Shown here piece after piece: positions 42,007-51,654 of a stretch of DNA of 56,579 nucleotides. The notes under the pieces are model-generated. The model had not been told where the DNA came from, ran no database searches, and was given only the letters and a program-made list of their open reading frames with translations. Source of the DNA: Flavobacteriales bacterium UBA6057 (GTDB lineage Bacteria > Bacteroidota > Bacteroidia > Flavobacteriales_G > Salibacteraceae). The translations under genes were made by a program, and so were the position numbers. Position 1 is the stretch's first letter, and the number at the start of each line of letters is the position of its first letter. The DNA lies in contig DIYJ01000019.1 in NCBI GenBank assembly GCA_002428995.1, positions 1 to 56,579 on the forward strand, in the 5' to 3' direction.

Positions 42007-43305
42007 ATGCATCAAAGACCTACTTCAGAACAGCTTTTTGAAGACGCCAAACAATACCTCCCAGGTGGTGTAAATTCACCTGTTCGTGCATTCCGCTCTG
42101 TCAATGGAGCGCCTCTCTTCTTCGAACGAGGAGAAGGTTCTCACGTGTGGGACGAGGACGGCAACGAGTATATTGATTATTGCTGCTCTTGGGGGCCGCT
42201 CATTTTGGGCCATGCACATCCCGGAGTGCTCAAAATGGTTTCCGACACAATGGTGAAGGGAACTTCCTTCGGAGCGCCCAACAAACTCGAAACCGAGCTT
42301 GCCAGGCTGATCGTTGAAAACCACCGCTATATTGAGAAGATTCGGTTTGTGAACTCGGGAACCGAGGCCGCGATGAGCGCCATTCGCCTGGCTCGCGGAG
42401 TCACCGGAAAAAACAAGATCATCAAGTTTGAAGGCTGCTACCACGGCCATGTGGATAGCCTGATGGTAAAAGCCGGTTCAGGCCTGGCCACTTTGGGCAC
42501 AAGCACCTCGGCTGGTATTCCAGAAGGATCGATTCGCGACACCATTGTGCTGCCGCTCAACGATGAAGCTGCCGTAGAAAAGGCCATTGAAGAATTCGGA
42601 GATGACATTGCCTGCATCGCCATAGAACCGGTACCGGCCAACAACGGACTGCTGCTCCAAGACAAAAAATTCCTCACCTTCTTGCGAGAAACCTGTGACC
42701 GTACAGGCATTCTGCTCTTTTTTGATGAGGTCATTTCCGGATTCAGACTTGCCTTTGAAGGTGCCAGCGGCTACTATGGAATTCAGCCTGACATGATCGC
42801 CATGGGCAAGATCATCGGTGGAGGATTTCCTGTTGGAGCTTATGGTGCGTCCAGCAAGGTGATGGATACTGTTGCTCCTGACGGGCCGGTCTATCAAGCG
42901 GGAACACTGAGTGGAAACCCGGTAGCCATGGCTGCGGGAATTGCACAGCTCAAGGAGTGCCTGGCGCCTGGATTCTATAAATCAATGGAGCAGAAAACGG
43001 CACTGCTGTCCTCATTGGTGCAGGACTTTGCGGACCGAGAAAACCTGCCCTTCAAAATCTTCCATATTGGTTCCATCTTCTGGCTGTCGTTCAGTGAAAA
43101 CGAGCACGTGAGAAGCGCCAATGAGATTGCCGAAGGAAGCTCTGAACGCTACAAGGTGTTCCACGATGCCTTGCTACAGGAAGGTGTTTACATTGCTCCA
43201 TCCAGCTTCGAGGTAGGTTTTGTTTCTGCCGCACATTCAGAAGAAGATTTGCGACAAACAGCCGAAGCCATGACACGCGCGCTGGCCAAAGCGTATGGAC
43301 GGTAA
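42007..43305 (+). CDS. hemL: Glutamate-1-semialdehyde 2,1-aminomutase
   Basis: The 432-residue PLP enzyme makes 5-aminolevulinate for heme and other tetrapyrroles by the C5 route. Hallmarks are YLPGGVNSPVRAF at the N terminus, FVNSGTEAAMSAIRLARG, YHGHVDSLMVKAGSG, FDEVISGFR and the PLP lysine K268 in AMGKIIGGGFPVGAYG. YQAGTLSGNPVAMAAG is intact. Length matches HemL from other bacteria. The methyltransferase gene starts inside its last codons (11-bp overlap), which suggests translational coupling. No other hem gene is in the window. Confidence 0.95.
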   Translation: MHQRPTSEQLFEDAKQYLPGGVNSPVRAFRSVNGAPLFFERGEGSHVWDEDGNEYIDYCCSWGPLILGHAHPGVLKMVSDTMVKGTSFGAPNKLETELARLIVENHRYIEKIRFVNSGTEAAMSAIRLARGVTGKNKIIKFEGCYHGHVDSLMVKAGSGLATLGTSTSAGIPEGSIRDTIVLPLNDEAAVEKAIEEFGDDIACIAIEPVPANNGLLLQDKKFLTFLRETCDRTGILLFFDEVISGFRLAFEGASGYYGIQPDMIAMGKIIGGGFPVGAYGASSKVMDTVAPDGPVYQAGTLSGNPVAMAAGIAQLKECLAPGFYKSMEQKTALLSSLVQDFADRENLPFKIFHIGSIFWLSFSENEHVRSANEIAEGSSERYKVFHDALLQEGVYIAPSSFEVGFVSAAHSEEDLRQTAEAMTRALAKAYGR

Positions 43306-43975
43306 CCAGGCGAAGATCGCCAGAGGTTTCGATCGGCTTTCCTGGGTTTATGATGCCATCGTAAAGCTTGTTTTTGGCTCTGAGCTGGATCGCCTTCAGC
43401 AAGATGCGCTGAAAAGCATCCATAGTGCTTCTCGCATCCTTATCATCGGTGGGGGCAGCGGCACCTTGCTTCCCTATCTGTTGGAGCACATCGGTCCTGA
43501 GCAGATTCACTACGCGGAGCTTTCCGAAAACATGCGCAGCCTGGCAGCTGGGCGTTTGAATGAGATTCAAAAGCAACGAATGCTCTTCTATTCTGATCTC
43601 TCGGAGATACCAAAGAGCGTAAACTTCGATCTGATTTTACTGCCTTTTGTGCTGGACTGCTATTCTGAATCCAATATCACTTCCATGCTCAAGGATTGTC
43701 AGGCGAGAATGAATCCTCAGGCTTCATTGATCATTACCGACTTCAGCAGTGAAATCGCAAGCGGGTATCAACCATCATGGTTGAAGTCAGCTTTCATTCA
43801 CTTGCTCTACACCTTTTTTCGTTGGACCACAGCCATTGAAGCAAAGCGACTGGCACCTTTTGATGCACTCACCATGGCGGCAGGTTTTTCACAAGCCAGC
43901 AAAATCAGCCGATACAAAGGATGGGTGCAGAGCACTCAGTGGAGGATTCCCAACAGCGACCAGAGAATGGCGTAA
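43295..43975 (+). CDS. Class I SAM-dependent methyltransferase
   Basis: The 226-residue protein has an AdoMet-binding fold: motif I ILIIGGGSGTLLPYLLEHI near residues 48-66, an acidic post-I strand HYAELSENMRSLA, and FDLILLPFVLDCY as motif IV. The opening ARGFDRLSWVYDAIVKLVFG resembles UbiE/COQ5-like enzymes, with a hydrophobic stretch near SAFIHLLYTFFRWTT that may touch membrane. The substrate is not known. It overlaps hemL by 11 bp, and its 3' end overlaps the convergent UbiA-like gene by 40 bp. Confidence 0.78.
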   Translation: MDGNQAKIARGFDRLSWVYDAIVKLVFGSELDRLQQDALKSIHSASRILIIGGGSGTLLPYLLEHIGPEQIHYAELSENMRSLAAGRLNEIQKQRMLFYSDLSEIPKSVNFDLILLPFVLDCYSESNITSMLKDCQARMNPQASLIITDFSSEIASGYQPSWLKSAFIHLLYTFFRWTTAIEAKRLAPFDALTMAAGFSQASKISRYKGWVQSTQWRIPNSDQRMA

Positions 43976-44808
43976 CAAAGAATCAGTCCTTCGAACACGT
44001 AGACGTAGAAAAGGTCACTGTGCTTTTCCGAAACCACAAAGTAGGCCAGCAAAAGGCCCGCAAGCAGCGCCAATGGCACAACAATAAACGGCCAGGCATA
44101 GTCAGATTCATGCAACCTCCAAAACACGAGAACCAGCCAGGCGGTAATAACAATGTAGCCGGTGCGCTTGGCAGCTTTGAATCCGTATTCTGTCGCTAAG
44201 GTTTCTAAACCCGCTTCATGATCGTTGCGCATGTCGCGCATGTCAAAGGGAATGGTGACGGCCAGTAAAAACAGGAAACGCTCGGAAAAAGCGCGCAGGA
44301 AGCCTCCCTCAAAAATGGCTTCAATTCCTTGCTGCTCAAAAACGGGAAAGGCGAGGGTAAAGTAGCTGACCACAAAAGAGATGATCAGCGGCTTAGTGTA
44401 GGGTATGTCTCGAAACCTGCGCCAGCCATCTTCAGAAGGTAAAATGGGAATGGTGTATCCTACAGAGACCAGCCCGGCCGGTATGAGCCAGATAATGGCG
44501 TCAGCCTGAAAATTGGGAAGCAACAGCATGCCAAAGAACATGGAAAAGACCATGGCGTATCGAACTGCTTTTCCTCTGCCCAGCATCCAACGGTGTCTCG
44601 CTTCCAGTCGCTCTCTGGGAATGAAGTCAATCTTGTACAGCCGATGGAAGCTGTAGAGCATGTGGCTGCCAAAAAACACACTGAGTGGAACATACCACGC
44701 GAGGTCGAGTGTTGGAAGAATGTAGAAACTGGATGCGGTGAGCGTTCCAAGTACAATCGCTACAAATAAGTTGGAATAAACAAGCCCGGCAGCCCAGCGC
44801 TGCATCAT
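43936..44808 (-). CDS. UbiA-superfamily-like membrane protein with a degenerate first Asp motif
   Basis: The 290-residue protein has about eight hydrophobic helices arranged as in UbiA prenyltransferases. The second active-site motif is present as DMRDMRNDHEAGLETLA. The first motif, normally N-D-x-x-D-x-x-x-D, is replaced by HRLYKIDFIPRERLEARHR, so Mg-diphosphate binding may be lost or changed. It could be a divergent prenyltransferase or a non-catalytic relative. It overlaps the upstream secreted/membrane protein gene by four bases (ATGA), so the two are coupled. It also overlaps the convergent methyltransferase gene. Confidence 0.65.
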   Translation of the reverse strand: MMQRWAAGLVYSNLFVAIVLGTLTASSFYILPTLDLAWYVPLSVFFGSHMLYSFHRLYKIDFIPRERLEARHRWMLGRGKAVRYAMVFSMFFGMLLLPNFQADAIIWLIPAGLVSVGYTIPILPSEDGWRRFRDIPYTKPLIISFVVSYFTLAFPVFEQQGIEAIFEGGFLRAFSERFLFLLAVTIPFDMRDMRNDHEAGLETLATEYGFKAAKRTGYIVITAWLVLVFWRLHESDYAWPFIVVPLALLAGLLLAYFVVSEKHSDLFYVYVFEGLILCYAILWSLLGILH

Positions 44809-45428
44809 TGAGCAAGAGTTTGTCCGAGTGCAAAGCCCACAGCCGTACCTGTAACACCCGCCACCAAAGCTTTGAACAAGCGCCTGGTTCTGGCGGTACG
44901 CTCATAACCTAGCACATAGGCTGGTTCTTTCAAAAGATTCGGATGTTGCAAACCTTCGGTCTTGATCTTCACCTTCGGAGCCGCAGCACCCACTACATAC
45001 AGAAAGGGAACCGCGAAAACCAGAAAGCTGGAAGAGAGCAAATAGCCCCCGCCACCTGCAACCGGTGCAGCAGCGTAAAGCACCCAGTTGGCTTTGTAGG
45101 ATTGCATCGCATCCTGTTCACCATAAATGTAGTAGCGCATCTCTTCCTGGCTGAAATAATTCCCGACCGTGGTATCCATGGAATAGATGATCCGCTCCTC
45201 ACCTGCTGAATTGGTGAAGGAATAGACGCGTTCCATATCCAGTTTGCCACTTCTGACCTTGCCAGACTTGCGCGTCTCGTTGTAGTACATGAACATGGTA
45301 TCGTTGCCCGTAACCTCGGCCTTCAAAACCTTGCCTGTCATGAGTAAAATGTGGGGGCTTTTATCCTGTGAAAGGGCCGTACCAGCGAGGAGAAAGAAAC
45401 ACGCCAGAATGCTGCAAGCTCTGATCAT
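44805..45428 (-). CDS. Hypothetical exported protein coupled to the UbiA-like gene
   Basis: The 207-residue protein has a signal peptide (MIRACSILACFFLLAGTALSQ), a beta-rich middle (HILLMTGKVLKAEVTG, MFMYYNETRKSGKVRSGKLD), then hydrophobic segments (WVLYAAAPVAGGGGYLLSSS, FLVFAVPFLYVVGAAAP) and a Gly-rich last helix (ALVAGVTGTAVGFALGQTLA). I recognise no named family, although similar short proteins with a sugar- or phosphate-stress-like beta domain followed by helices are common in Bacteroidota. Its stop overlaps the UbiA-like start. The start is divergent from gcvP, about 120 bp apart. Confidence 0.6.
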   Translation of the reverse strand: MIRACSILACFFLLAGTALSQDKSPHILLMTGKVLKAEVTGNDTMFMYYNETRKSGKVRSGKLDMERVYSFTNSAGEERIIYSMDTTVGNYFSQEEMRYYIYGEQDAMQSYKANWVLYAAAPVAGGGGYLLSSSFLVFAVPFLYVVGAAAPKVKIKTEGLQHPNLLKEPAYVLGYERTARTRRLFKALVAGVTGTAVGFALGQTLAQ

Positions 45429-45517
45429 TGTACAAACATTGGGATTTTTTCATGACGCCTTCTCATCAAACTGAACAAAGAGGTGTTTTGGTGGTCTATT
45501 GAGCCAGTTAACAGAGG

Positions 45518-45525
45518 TATATTTG
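45518..45525 (+). promoter_or_regulatory. -7 box TATATTTG before gcvP
   Basis: Exact TAnnTTTG match, 25 bases before the ATG at 45551. TTG at 45499-45501 is a possible -33 box at 16 bp. No glycine riboswitch aptamer is evident in the short leader. Confidence 0.5.
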
Positions 45526-45550
45526 CAGCCTTTTACCAAGATAGAAATCG

Positions 45551-48445
45551 ATGATAGCACTAGACGCTTTTCAGCTTAGACACATTGGCCCCAGAAGAGA
45601 AGAAGTGAGCGATATGCTCAAAGAGGTTGGTGTAGCAGATTTGGATCAATTAATCGATGAGACCATCCCGGCCTCGATCCGGCTGAAAAAGGAACTGTCG
45701 ACCGGCAAGGGAATGACAGAATTTGAGTTTGAAAAACACATCGGAGAGCTTGCAGAAAAAAACACGCTCCACAAGAATTTTATTGGTCAGGGGTATTACG
45801 GAACCATCGTTCCTGCGGTGATCAAGCGAAATATTCTGGAAAACCCAAGTTGGTACACGGCCTACACGCCTTACCAGGCAGAAATCTCGCAGGGCCGTTT
45901 GGAAGGGTTGTTGAATTTCCAGACCATGGTGAGTGACCTCACCGGCCTTCCGATTGCCAACGCTAGCTTGCTCGATGAAGGAACGGCAGCCGCTGAAGCA
46001 GTATTGATGCTCTTCCACTCGCGCTCCAGGAGCCAGATGAAAAGCAACGTCAATCGCTTCTTTGTCGATGAAAAGTGCTTTGGTCAAACCATTGAGGTGG
46101 TGCGCACCAAGGGCATTGCAGCAGGTGTGGACGTGGTTGTTGGAAACATTGATGAATACGAACCGACCGAGCAGGATTTTGGAGTACTGCTTCAATATCC
46201 CGATCGCGAAGGATCCATCAGAGATTATAAGAGCTTGACCGCCCGTTGCGCGGAAGCCGATGTGAAAGTGGTAGCCGCAAGTGATTTGATGGCATTAGCA
46301 CTGCTCACACCTCCCGGTGAATGGGGTGCGGACATTGTAGTTGGAAACACCCAGCGCTTTGGGGTACCGATGGGCTATGGTGGTCCTCACGCTGCATTCT
46401 TCGCAACCAAGGAGAACTACAAGCGAAGCATTCCAGGTCGCATCATCGGCCTTTCAGTAGATCGCGATGGAACTCCTGCACTGAGAATGGCGCTGCAGAC
46501 CCGGGAACAACACATCCGCAGAGACAAGGCGACTTCCAATATCTGTACAGCGCAGGCTCTGCTTGCCATCATGGCTTCCATGTATGCAGTATACCATGGA
46601 CCTTACCGCATCAAGGCGATTGCTGAAGGTATCGCGCTCAAAACCGCGCGACTAAGCCAAAGCCTCGGCAAACTTGGTTACTCTATTGTTCACTCACACT
46701 ACTTCGATACACTGGCGATTGATACAGGCTCAATAGTTAGCGTTGAGCGACTCAAGCAAGCGAGCGAAGAGAAAGGAATGAATGTCTGGTATCACGAGAA
46801 TGGACTTGTGGGAATTAGCCTCGATGAGACCACTTCAGATGAAGAGATTTCAGGATTAATCAGCCTGTTCGCTTCCTTCACCGAAGCAGAAGCTGCTGAA
46901 GCCTCAGAAGGTGTCACCAGTGCCATTCCGCTCCACATGCAGCGTACTTCAGAATTCCTTACGCATCCCATCTTCAACGCTTTCCAGAGCGAGACGGACA
47001 TGATGCGCTACATCAAGACACTGGAGAACAAGGATATTTCGCTCACGCGCAGCATGATCACACTTGGAAGCTGCACCATGAAGCTCAACGCGGCTTCTGA
47101 GCTCTATCCGATCTCTAACCCACGCTTTGCAAACCTCCATCCTTTTGTTCCGGCTGATCAAGCAACTGGATACATTGAGATGGTGCATGAGCTGAATAAA
47201 GATCTGTGTGACATCACCGGCTTTGCGGCCATGTCGTTTCAGCCAAACTCTGGTGCTCAGGGAGAATACACCGGGTTGATGGTCATCAAGGCTTATCATG
47301 AGTCTCGAGGAGATTCACATCGAAACATTGTATTGATTCCATCCTCAGCGCATGGAACAAACCCTGCGAGTGCGGTAATGGCAGGCATGAAGGTAGTGGT
47401 GGTTGCATGTGACGAACTTGGCAACATCGACCTCGAAGACCTGAACAAGAAAGCAGAACTACACGCTGAAAACCTGGGTGCTTTGATGGTAACCTATCCA
47501 TCCACGCATGGTGTATTTGAAGAAGCGATTCAGGAAATCACTGAAATCGTACACCGCCACGGTGGTCAGGTGTACATGGACGGAGCGAACATGAATGCAC
47601 AGGTTGGGTTGACCAATCCGGCCACCATTGGCGCGGATGTTTGTCACTTAAACCTGCACAAGACTTTCGCCATTCCGCATGGCGGTGGAGGTCCTGGAAT
47701 GGGTCCCATTGGTGTGGTAGAACATCTTACCCCCTTCTTGCCCACACATCCTTATCACAAGACAGGTGGCGATAAGGGCATTGGAGCGATCAGCAGCGCG
47801 CCCTACGGCAGCACATTGATCCTACTTATTTCTTACGCTTACATCAAGATGCTCGGTACGCAAGGGCTCACAGACTCCACGCGTTTTGCCATTTTGAACG
47901 CCAACTACTTGAAGGCAAAGCTGTCCAATGACTTCCCCATTCTCTATTCTGGAAAGAATGGTCGCGTGGCGCACGAGATGATCGTAGACTGTCGTCCGTT
48001 CAAGAAGTCAGCGCAGATTGAGGTGACTGACATTGCCAAGCGATTGATCGATTATGGTTTCCATGCACCAACAGTAAGCTTCCCCGTTGCCGGAACGGTG
48101 ATGATCGAGCCTACCGAGAGTGAATCGAAGAAAGAGCTGGATCGTTTTGTGGAAGCCCTTCTTTCGATCCGCGAAGAGATTCGCGAAATTGAAGAGGGTC
48201 AGGTGCAAGCCGAAGAAAGTGTGCTTCGAAATGCACCTCACAAAGCCACAACCGTAATGGCTGACGAATGGACTCAGAAGTATTCCAGGAGCAAGGCTGC
48301 ATTCCCGCTGCAATGGATCACGGAAAACAAATATTGGGTGCCTGTAGCAAGAGTGGATGACGCTTACGGAGATCGCAACCTTGTGTGTACTTGCCCTCCC
48401 ATCGAGGAGTATGAGAACCACATGGCGATGCAAGTTGGCGCATAA
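45551..48445 (+). CDS. gcvP: Glycine dehydrogenase (decarboxylating), P-protein
   Basis: The 964-residue single-chain P-protein decarboxylates glycine and loads the aminomethyl group on the lipoyl arm of GcvH. It contains both homologous halves: an N half (about 1-440; FQLRHIGPRREE, YTPYQAEISQGRLEGLLNFQ) and a catalytic C half (about 450-964; SMITLGSCTMKLNAASEL). The PLP lysine is K704 in NLHKTFAIPHGGGGPG. Length is normal for the fused form; many firmicutes split it into two genes. GcvH, GcvT and Lpd are not in the window. It stands alone and is followed by a T9SS gene 45 bp later. Confidence 0.96.
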   Translation: MIALDAFQLRHIGPRREEVSDMLKEVGVADLDQLIDETIPASIRLKKELSTGKGMTEFEFEKHIGELAEKNTLHKNFIGQGYYGTIVPAVIKRNILENPSWYTAYTPYQAEISQGRLEGLLNFQTMVSDLTGLPIANASLLDEGTAAAEAVLMLFHSRSRSQMKSNVNRFFVDEKCFGQTIEVVRTKGIAAGVDVVVGNIDEYEPTEQDFGVLLQYPDREGSIRDYKSLTARCAEADVKVVAASDLMALALLTPPGEWGADIVVGNTQRFGVPMGYGGPHAAFFATKENYKRSIPGRIIGLSVDRDGTPALRMALQTREQHIRRDKATSNICTAQALLAIMASMYAVYHGPYRIKAIAEGIALKTARLSQSLGKLGYSIVHSHYFDTLAIDTGSIVSVERLKQASEEKGMNVWYHENGLVGISLDETTSDEEISGLISLFASFTEAEAAEASEGVTSAIPLHMQRTSEFLTHPIFNAFQSETDMMRYIKTLENKDISLTRSMITLGSCTMKLNAASELYPISNPRFANLHPFVPADQATGYIEMVHELNKDLCDITGFAAMSFQPNSGAQGEYTGLMVIKAYHESRGDSHRNIVLIPSSAHGTNPASAVMAGMKVVVVACDELGNIDLEDLNKKAELHAENLGALMVTYPSTHGVFEEAIQEITEIVHRHGGQVYMDGANMNAQVGLTNPATIGADVCHLNLHKTFAIPHGGGGPGMGPIGVVEHLTPFLPTHPYHKTGGDKGIGAISSAPYGSTLILLISYAYIKMLGTQGLTDSTRFAILNANYLKAKLSNDFPILYSGKNGRVAHEMIVDCRPFKKSAQIEVTDIAKRLIDYGFHAPTVSFPVAGTVMIEPTESESKKELDRFVEALLSIREEIREIEEGQVQAEESVLRNAPHKATTVMADEWTQKYSRSKAAFPLQWITENKYWVPVARVDDAYGDRNLVCTCPPIEEYENHMAMQVGA

Positions 48446-48474
48446 GCCGTAAAATTTTTGCCGCTCCGCTTCGT

Positions 48475-48482
48475 TACCTTTG
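48475..48482 (+). promoter_or_regulatory. -7 box TACCTTTG
   Basis: Exact TAnnTTTG match, eight bases before the ATG at 48491. It supports that ATG over upstream in-frame starts. TTTG at 48457-48460 is closer than usual for a -33 box. Confidence 0.45.
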
Positions 48483-48490
48483 GCCGTCAC

Positions 48491-51400
48491 ATGAAGCAAC
48501 CGCTAACTATCCTTGCCTTGTTGATGACATGTAGCCTTTACGCACAGCGCGTTTCGGGTCCTACATTGAATCACCACAGTTCATCTCGTGCACTGAGCTT
48601 TGATGGTGAATTGCTTTATGTGGAGAGCTTCGAAAACGGGGATTTGACCAATTTGCCCAACGACTGGAGCTCTTTCAGTCCTTCAGGAGTGCCATTTTTC
48701 ACCGGAGTAGCAGGCGATGCTCCATCTCAGGCGAACGAAAATGGTTTCTGGCCGGTACCATTCCACGGCATCTTCGCGATGACCAACGATGATGTTTGTG
48801 ACTGCGACAAAAGCAACGATCGGCTCATCTCGCGCACCTTCAACCTCGCTGGCCTTTCGGATGTGCAGCTCGGCTTTTCAGCGTTTCAAAATGGAAGCGC
48901 GGGTCAGCAAGCATGGGTGGAGATCCGCACGACCGGACAGCCATGGTTTCAGCTGCTGGAGATACCAGCCTCGTCTCAATGGCAAGATCATCAGATCTTT
49001 ATCCCAACAGGCTTTCTGGGGCCTGGATTTCAGATCCGGTTTGTCTATTCAGACAATGGCGCTTATGCTTCCGGACTTGCGCTGGATGACATTTTTCTGG
49101 GCGTCAGCGCTGAGCAAAACCTAAAGTTGAATGAGTTCTACACCATCAACGGGGATGACGGTGCGGCATCTGACTTCTATGATCTGATTCCCATTTCTCA
49201 GGCAAGGTTTGCCAACCTGCGCCCAGGAGCCAGCGTTGACAATTCGAGCATCAGCTCCAGCAATGCGCAATTGGAAGCAGAAATGTCCGGTACTCTGAGC
49301 GCATCTGATTCTCACGGGGTTTGGCTCCTCAATGCCTTTGAGTCGCAAATCCTACGCTTCACTCCCGATCAAACGCTGAATCCGAGAGATTCGGGCGCTT
49401 ACACCATCGAAATGACGTTGGAGACGGACTCAACAGACCTCGTCAGTGGAGATAATCAGGCAAGTGTTTCTTTTGGTGTGACCGACAGTCTTTACCAACG
49501 CCATCATGGAGAAACCGATGGAACCGGGATTTGGGTATTGAACCCGATTGACCGTATTGGCTTGGTTTACCATCTTTTCCAGGATGACTCCATCAAAACG
49601 GTGAGAGTAGCTTATCACCCGGCCTGCGACTCCAACAGCCGCTACAGAATCAAGGTCTTCAAATACGAGACACTGACCTCGTCTTTCGCGCAAAGTGATC
49701 CGATCATCATCACCAACGATGAGATCGGTCAAACAGTGGACGTTCCTGTAGAATTCGACCTGGAAGCAGGAAAGTATCTTTTTGTCATTGAGAAAGAGAC
49801 GGGGCGCATTGTGATCTCCACCAATCAATTTCAGAGAGCGACCACCGGCAATGTACTCAGCCAAAGGGTAGGACAGGAATGGACTGATTTCCCATATGTT
49901 CCATTTATATCCCTGGTGCTGCCTGTTGACACTCCTTGTAATGACTTCATCAGCGCCACGGTAGAACAGGTAAGTTGTAGCGGAGTTAATGACGGTAGCA
50001 TTGAGGTGTCACTCGGTTCGGGAATTCCTGATACTTACGATTGGTCTTTCTTCAACGGCAACAATCCTATCGCGACAAACCTTGCTGCCGGAACTTACAC
50101 GGTGACAGTCACGGATGTAACAGGTTGTGAGTACATCAGGAGTTTTCAATTGCCTGATCCAGACACCCTCGGCATCACCATGAGCACCAGCAACGATACT
50201 TGCTCAGGATCGTTGGGCGGTATTGCAAGCAATGGATTTGGTGGCCACGAACCTTACATGTTCGACTGGAGTAATGGCTCCACAAGTCAGGAGTTGTCGG
50301 GACTAAGCGCGGGGACTTACACCCTGACTTTAACCGATGCCAACGGATGTGTTGTAGACAGTATCGTAGAAATAGAGGGTTCTCCAGGCTTCATCGTCAA
50401 CATCGACATCCAGCAATCAGGATGTGGAGACACCAATGGAATACTGTCACCCGATGTGCTTGGTGGAATTGGCGAATTCAACTACCTATGGTCAAACGAC
50501 AGCACACAAGACACGCTCATGAATTTGCATGCGGGTGTTTATACGCTGACCGTCTCAGACAGCCTGGGTTGTTCTGAGCAAATCACCGTAGAGCTGAATG
50601 ACAGCAACTCGGCTGCATTGAGCATTATAGATCTGGAAGACGTTCAATGCTGGGGCACCAACACCGGACTCATCAGGATTGCAGCAACGGGTTCTGGCCC
50701 CTTTACCTATGCCTGGAGCAATGGAAGCACTGCCGATTCTGCGGCACAAATCACCGCTGGTGATTACGATGTCACTGTTACTGACCTTAACGGCTGCCGT
50801 AGCATCCTCCGTTCGAGTGTTCAGGAATCGAGCACCCCACTCCATCTCTCCCTTGATGAAATTGGAATTCTCTGTCATGGAGACAGCAGTGGCAGCATCC
50901 TCAGTTATGCCTGGGGTGGTTCTACACCATACACCTATGCTTGGAGCACTGGAGCATCGAATGAAAGCCTGACTGACGTGACGGCTGATTCCTATCGATT
51001 GACCCTCACGGATGCCAACGATTGTTTCATGAGTGATTCAGTTGTGATTGACGAGCTACCGCCCTTTTTTCTCACTGTAGATTCCATCAACAGGCTCTCT
51101 GATAGCCTTATCATACCGGATGGTGCTATCTACACCTCTGCTTTTGGAGGCACACAGCCTTACAATTTCGTGTGGAACAATGGTGAGACAACACCGAACA
51201 TTATGGGGCTCGACTCAGGACTCTATCAACTGACCGTCACAGATCAAATGGGCTGTGTGCAGTCCCTGGAAGAGTTGATGTCAAAGTATCCACTTAGTGT
51301 GACGCCCATCAACACAGGCACCAACGATCTGCTTGTTTATCCGAACCCAGCCCGCACAGGCCATACAATTCAACTACTCAGCGAGAGCACTCCGCTTGCC

Positions 51401-51559
51401 TTACAATTATTAGATATGCGAGGCAGCGTGGTAAACACCTTCCCTCAGGATGCAAATGGCTCCTACACTCTTCCGCTGATTCCTGCAGGCCTTTATATGC
51501 TTCGGGTAGAGTATAAATCCGGTCAAAAGGATTACAAGCATCTTTTGATTATTCGCTAA
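48491..51559 (+). CDS. Secreted SprB-repeat protein with T9SS type A sorting domain
   Basis: The start at 48491 begins a signal peptide (MKQPLTILALLMTCSLYAQ). The 1022-residue product has an N-terminal jelly-roll like the choice-of-anchor J domain (VESFENGDLTNLPNDWSSFS to LALDDIFLG), a middle beta region, and six SprB-type repeats from about residue 495 to 930. Each has a CxGxxxGxI-type start, WSNGSTxxxLxGLxAG and YTxTVTDxxGC; the sixth lacks the first Cys. The sorting domain begins near 945 (LVYPNPARTG) and ends LLIIR. SprB is the mobile gliding adhesin of Flavobacterium johnsoniae; this much shorter protein may be an adhesin of the same kind. It is followed by another T9SS cargo gene on the same strand. 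Confidence 0.87.
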   Translation: MKQPLTILALLMTCSLYAQRVSGPTLNHHSSSRALSFDGELLYVESFENGDLTNLPNDWSSFSPSGVPFFTGVAGDAPSQANENGFWPVPFHGIFAMTNDDVCDCDKSNDRLISRTFNLAGLSDVQLGFSAFQNGSAGQQAWVEIRTTGQPWFQLLEIPASSQWQDHQIFIPTGFLGPGFQIRFVYSDNGAYASGLALDDIFLGVSAEQNLKLNEFYTINGDDGAASDFYDLIPISQARFANLRPGASVDNSSISSSNAQLEAEMSGTLSASDSHGVWLLNAFESQILRFTPDQTLNPRDSGAYTIEMTLETDSTDLVSGDNQASVSFGVTDSLYQRHHGETDGTGIWVLNPIDRIGLVYHLFQDDSIKTVRVAYHPACDSNSRYRIKVFKYETLTSSFAQSDPIIITNDEIGQTVDVPVEFDLEAGKYLFVIEKETGRIVISTNQFQRATTGNVLSQRVGQEWTDFPYVPFISLVLPVDTPCNDFISATVEQVSCSGVNDGSIEVSLGSGIPDTYDWSFFNGNNPIATNLAAGTYTVTVTDVTGCEYIRSFQLPDPDTLGITMSTSNDTCSGSLGGIASNGFGGHEPYMFDWSNGSTSQELSGLSAGTYTLTLTDANGCVVDSIVEIEGSPGFIVNIDIQQSGCGDTNGILSPDVLGGIGEFNYLWSNDSTQDTLMNLHAGVYTLTVSDSLGCSEQITVELNDSNSAALSIIDLEDVQCWGTNTGLIRIAATGSGPFTYAWSNGSTADSAAQITAGDYDVTVTDLNGCRSILRSSVQESSTPLHLSLDEIGILCHGDSSGSILSYAWGGSTPYTYAWSTGASNESLTDVTADSYRLTLTDANDCFMSDSVVIDELPPFFLTVDSINRLSDSLIIPDGAIYTSAFGGTQPYNFVWNNGETTPNIMGLDSGLYQLTVTDQMGCVQSLEELMSKYPLSVTPINTGTNDLLVYPNPARTGHTIQLLSESTPLALQLLDMRGSVVNTFPQDANGSYTLPLIPAGLYMLRVEYKSGQKDYKHLLIIR

Positions 51560-51590
51560 TCACACTTTCTATTCTTGCGTTTTTTGCGTC

Positions 51591-51600
51591 TTGTTAACAA
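51591..51600 (+). promoter_or_regulatory. Palindrome TTGTTAACAA upstream of the abundant-type T9SS gene
   Basis: This is a perfect 10-bp palindrome placed 18 bp before the -7 box at 51619, at the position expected for the -33 region. It could be a regulator site or part of the promoter. Confidence 0.4.
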
Positions 51601-51618
51601 TAGCTAACGCGGATAACA

Positions 51619-51626
51619 TAGATTTG
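51619..51626 (+). promoter_or_regulatory. -7 box TAGATTTG
   Basis: Exact TAnnTTTG match, 28 bases before the ATG at 51655. Confidence 0.5.
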
Positions 51627-51654
51627 TAATCTTGAATTTGGAAATAAACAGAAT

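Noticed and set aside
45429..45550. Glycine riboswitch before gcvP
   Set aside because: The leader after the -7 box is about 25 bases, far too short for a glycine aptamer, and no paired aptamer sequence is visible.
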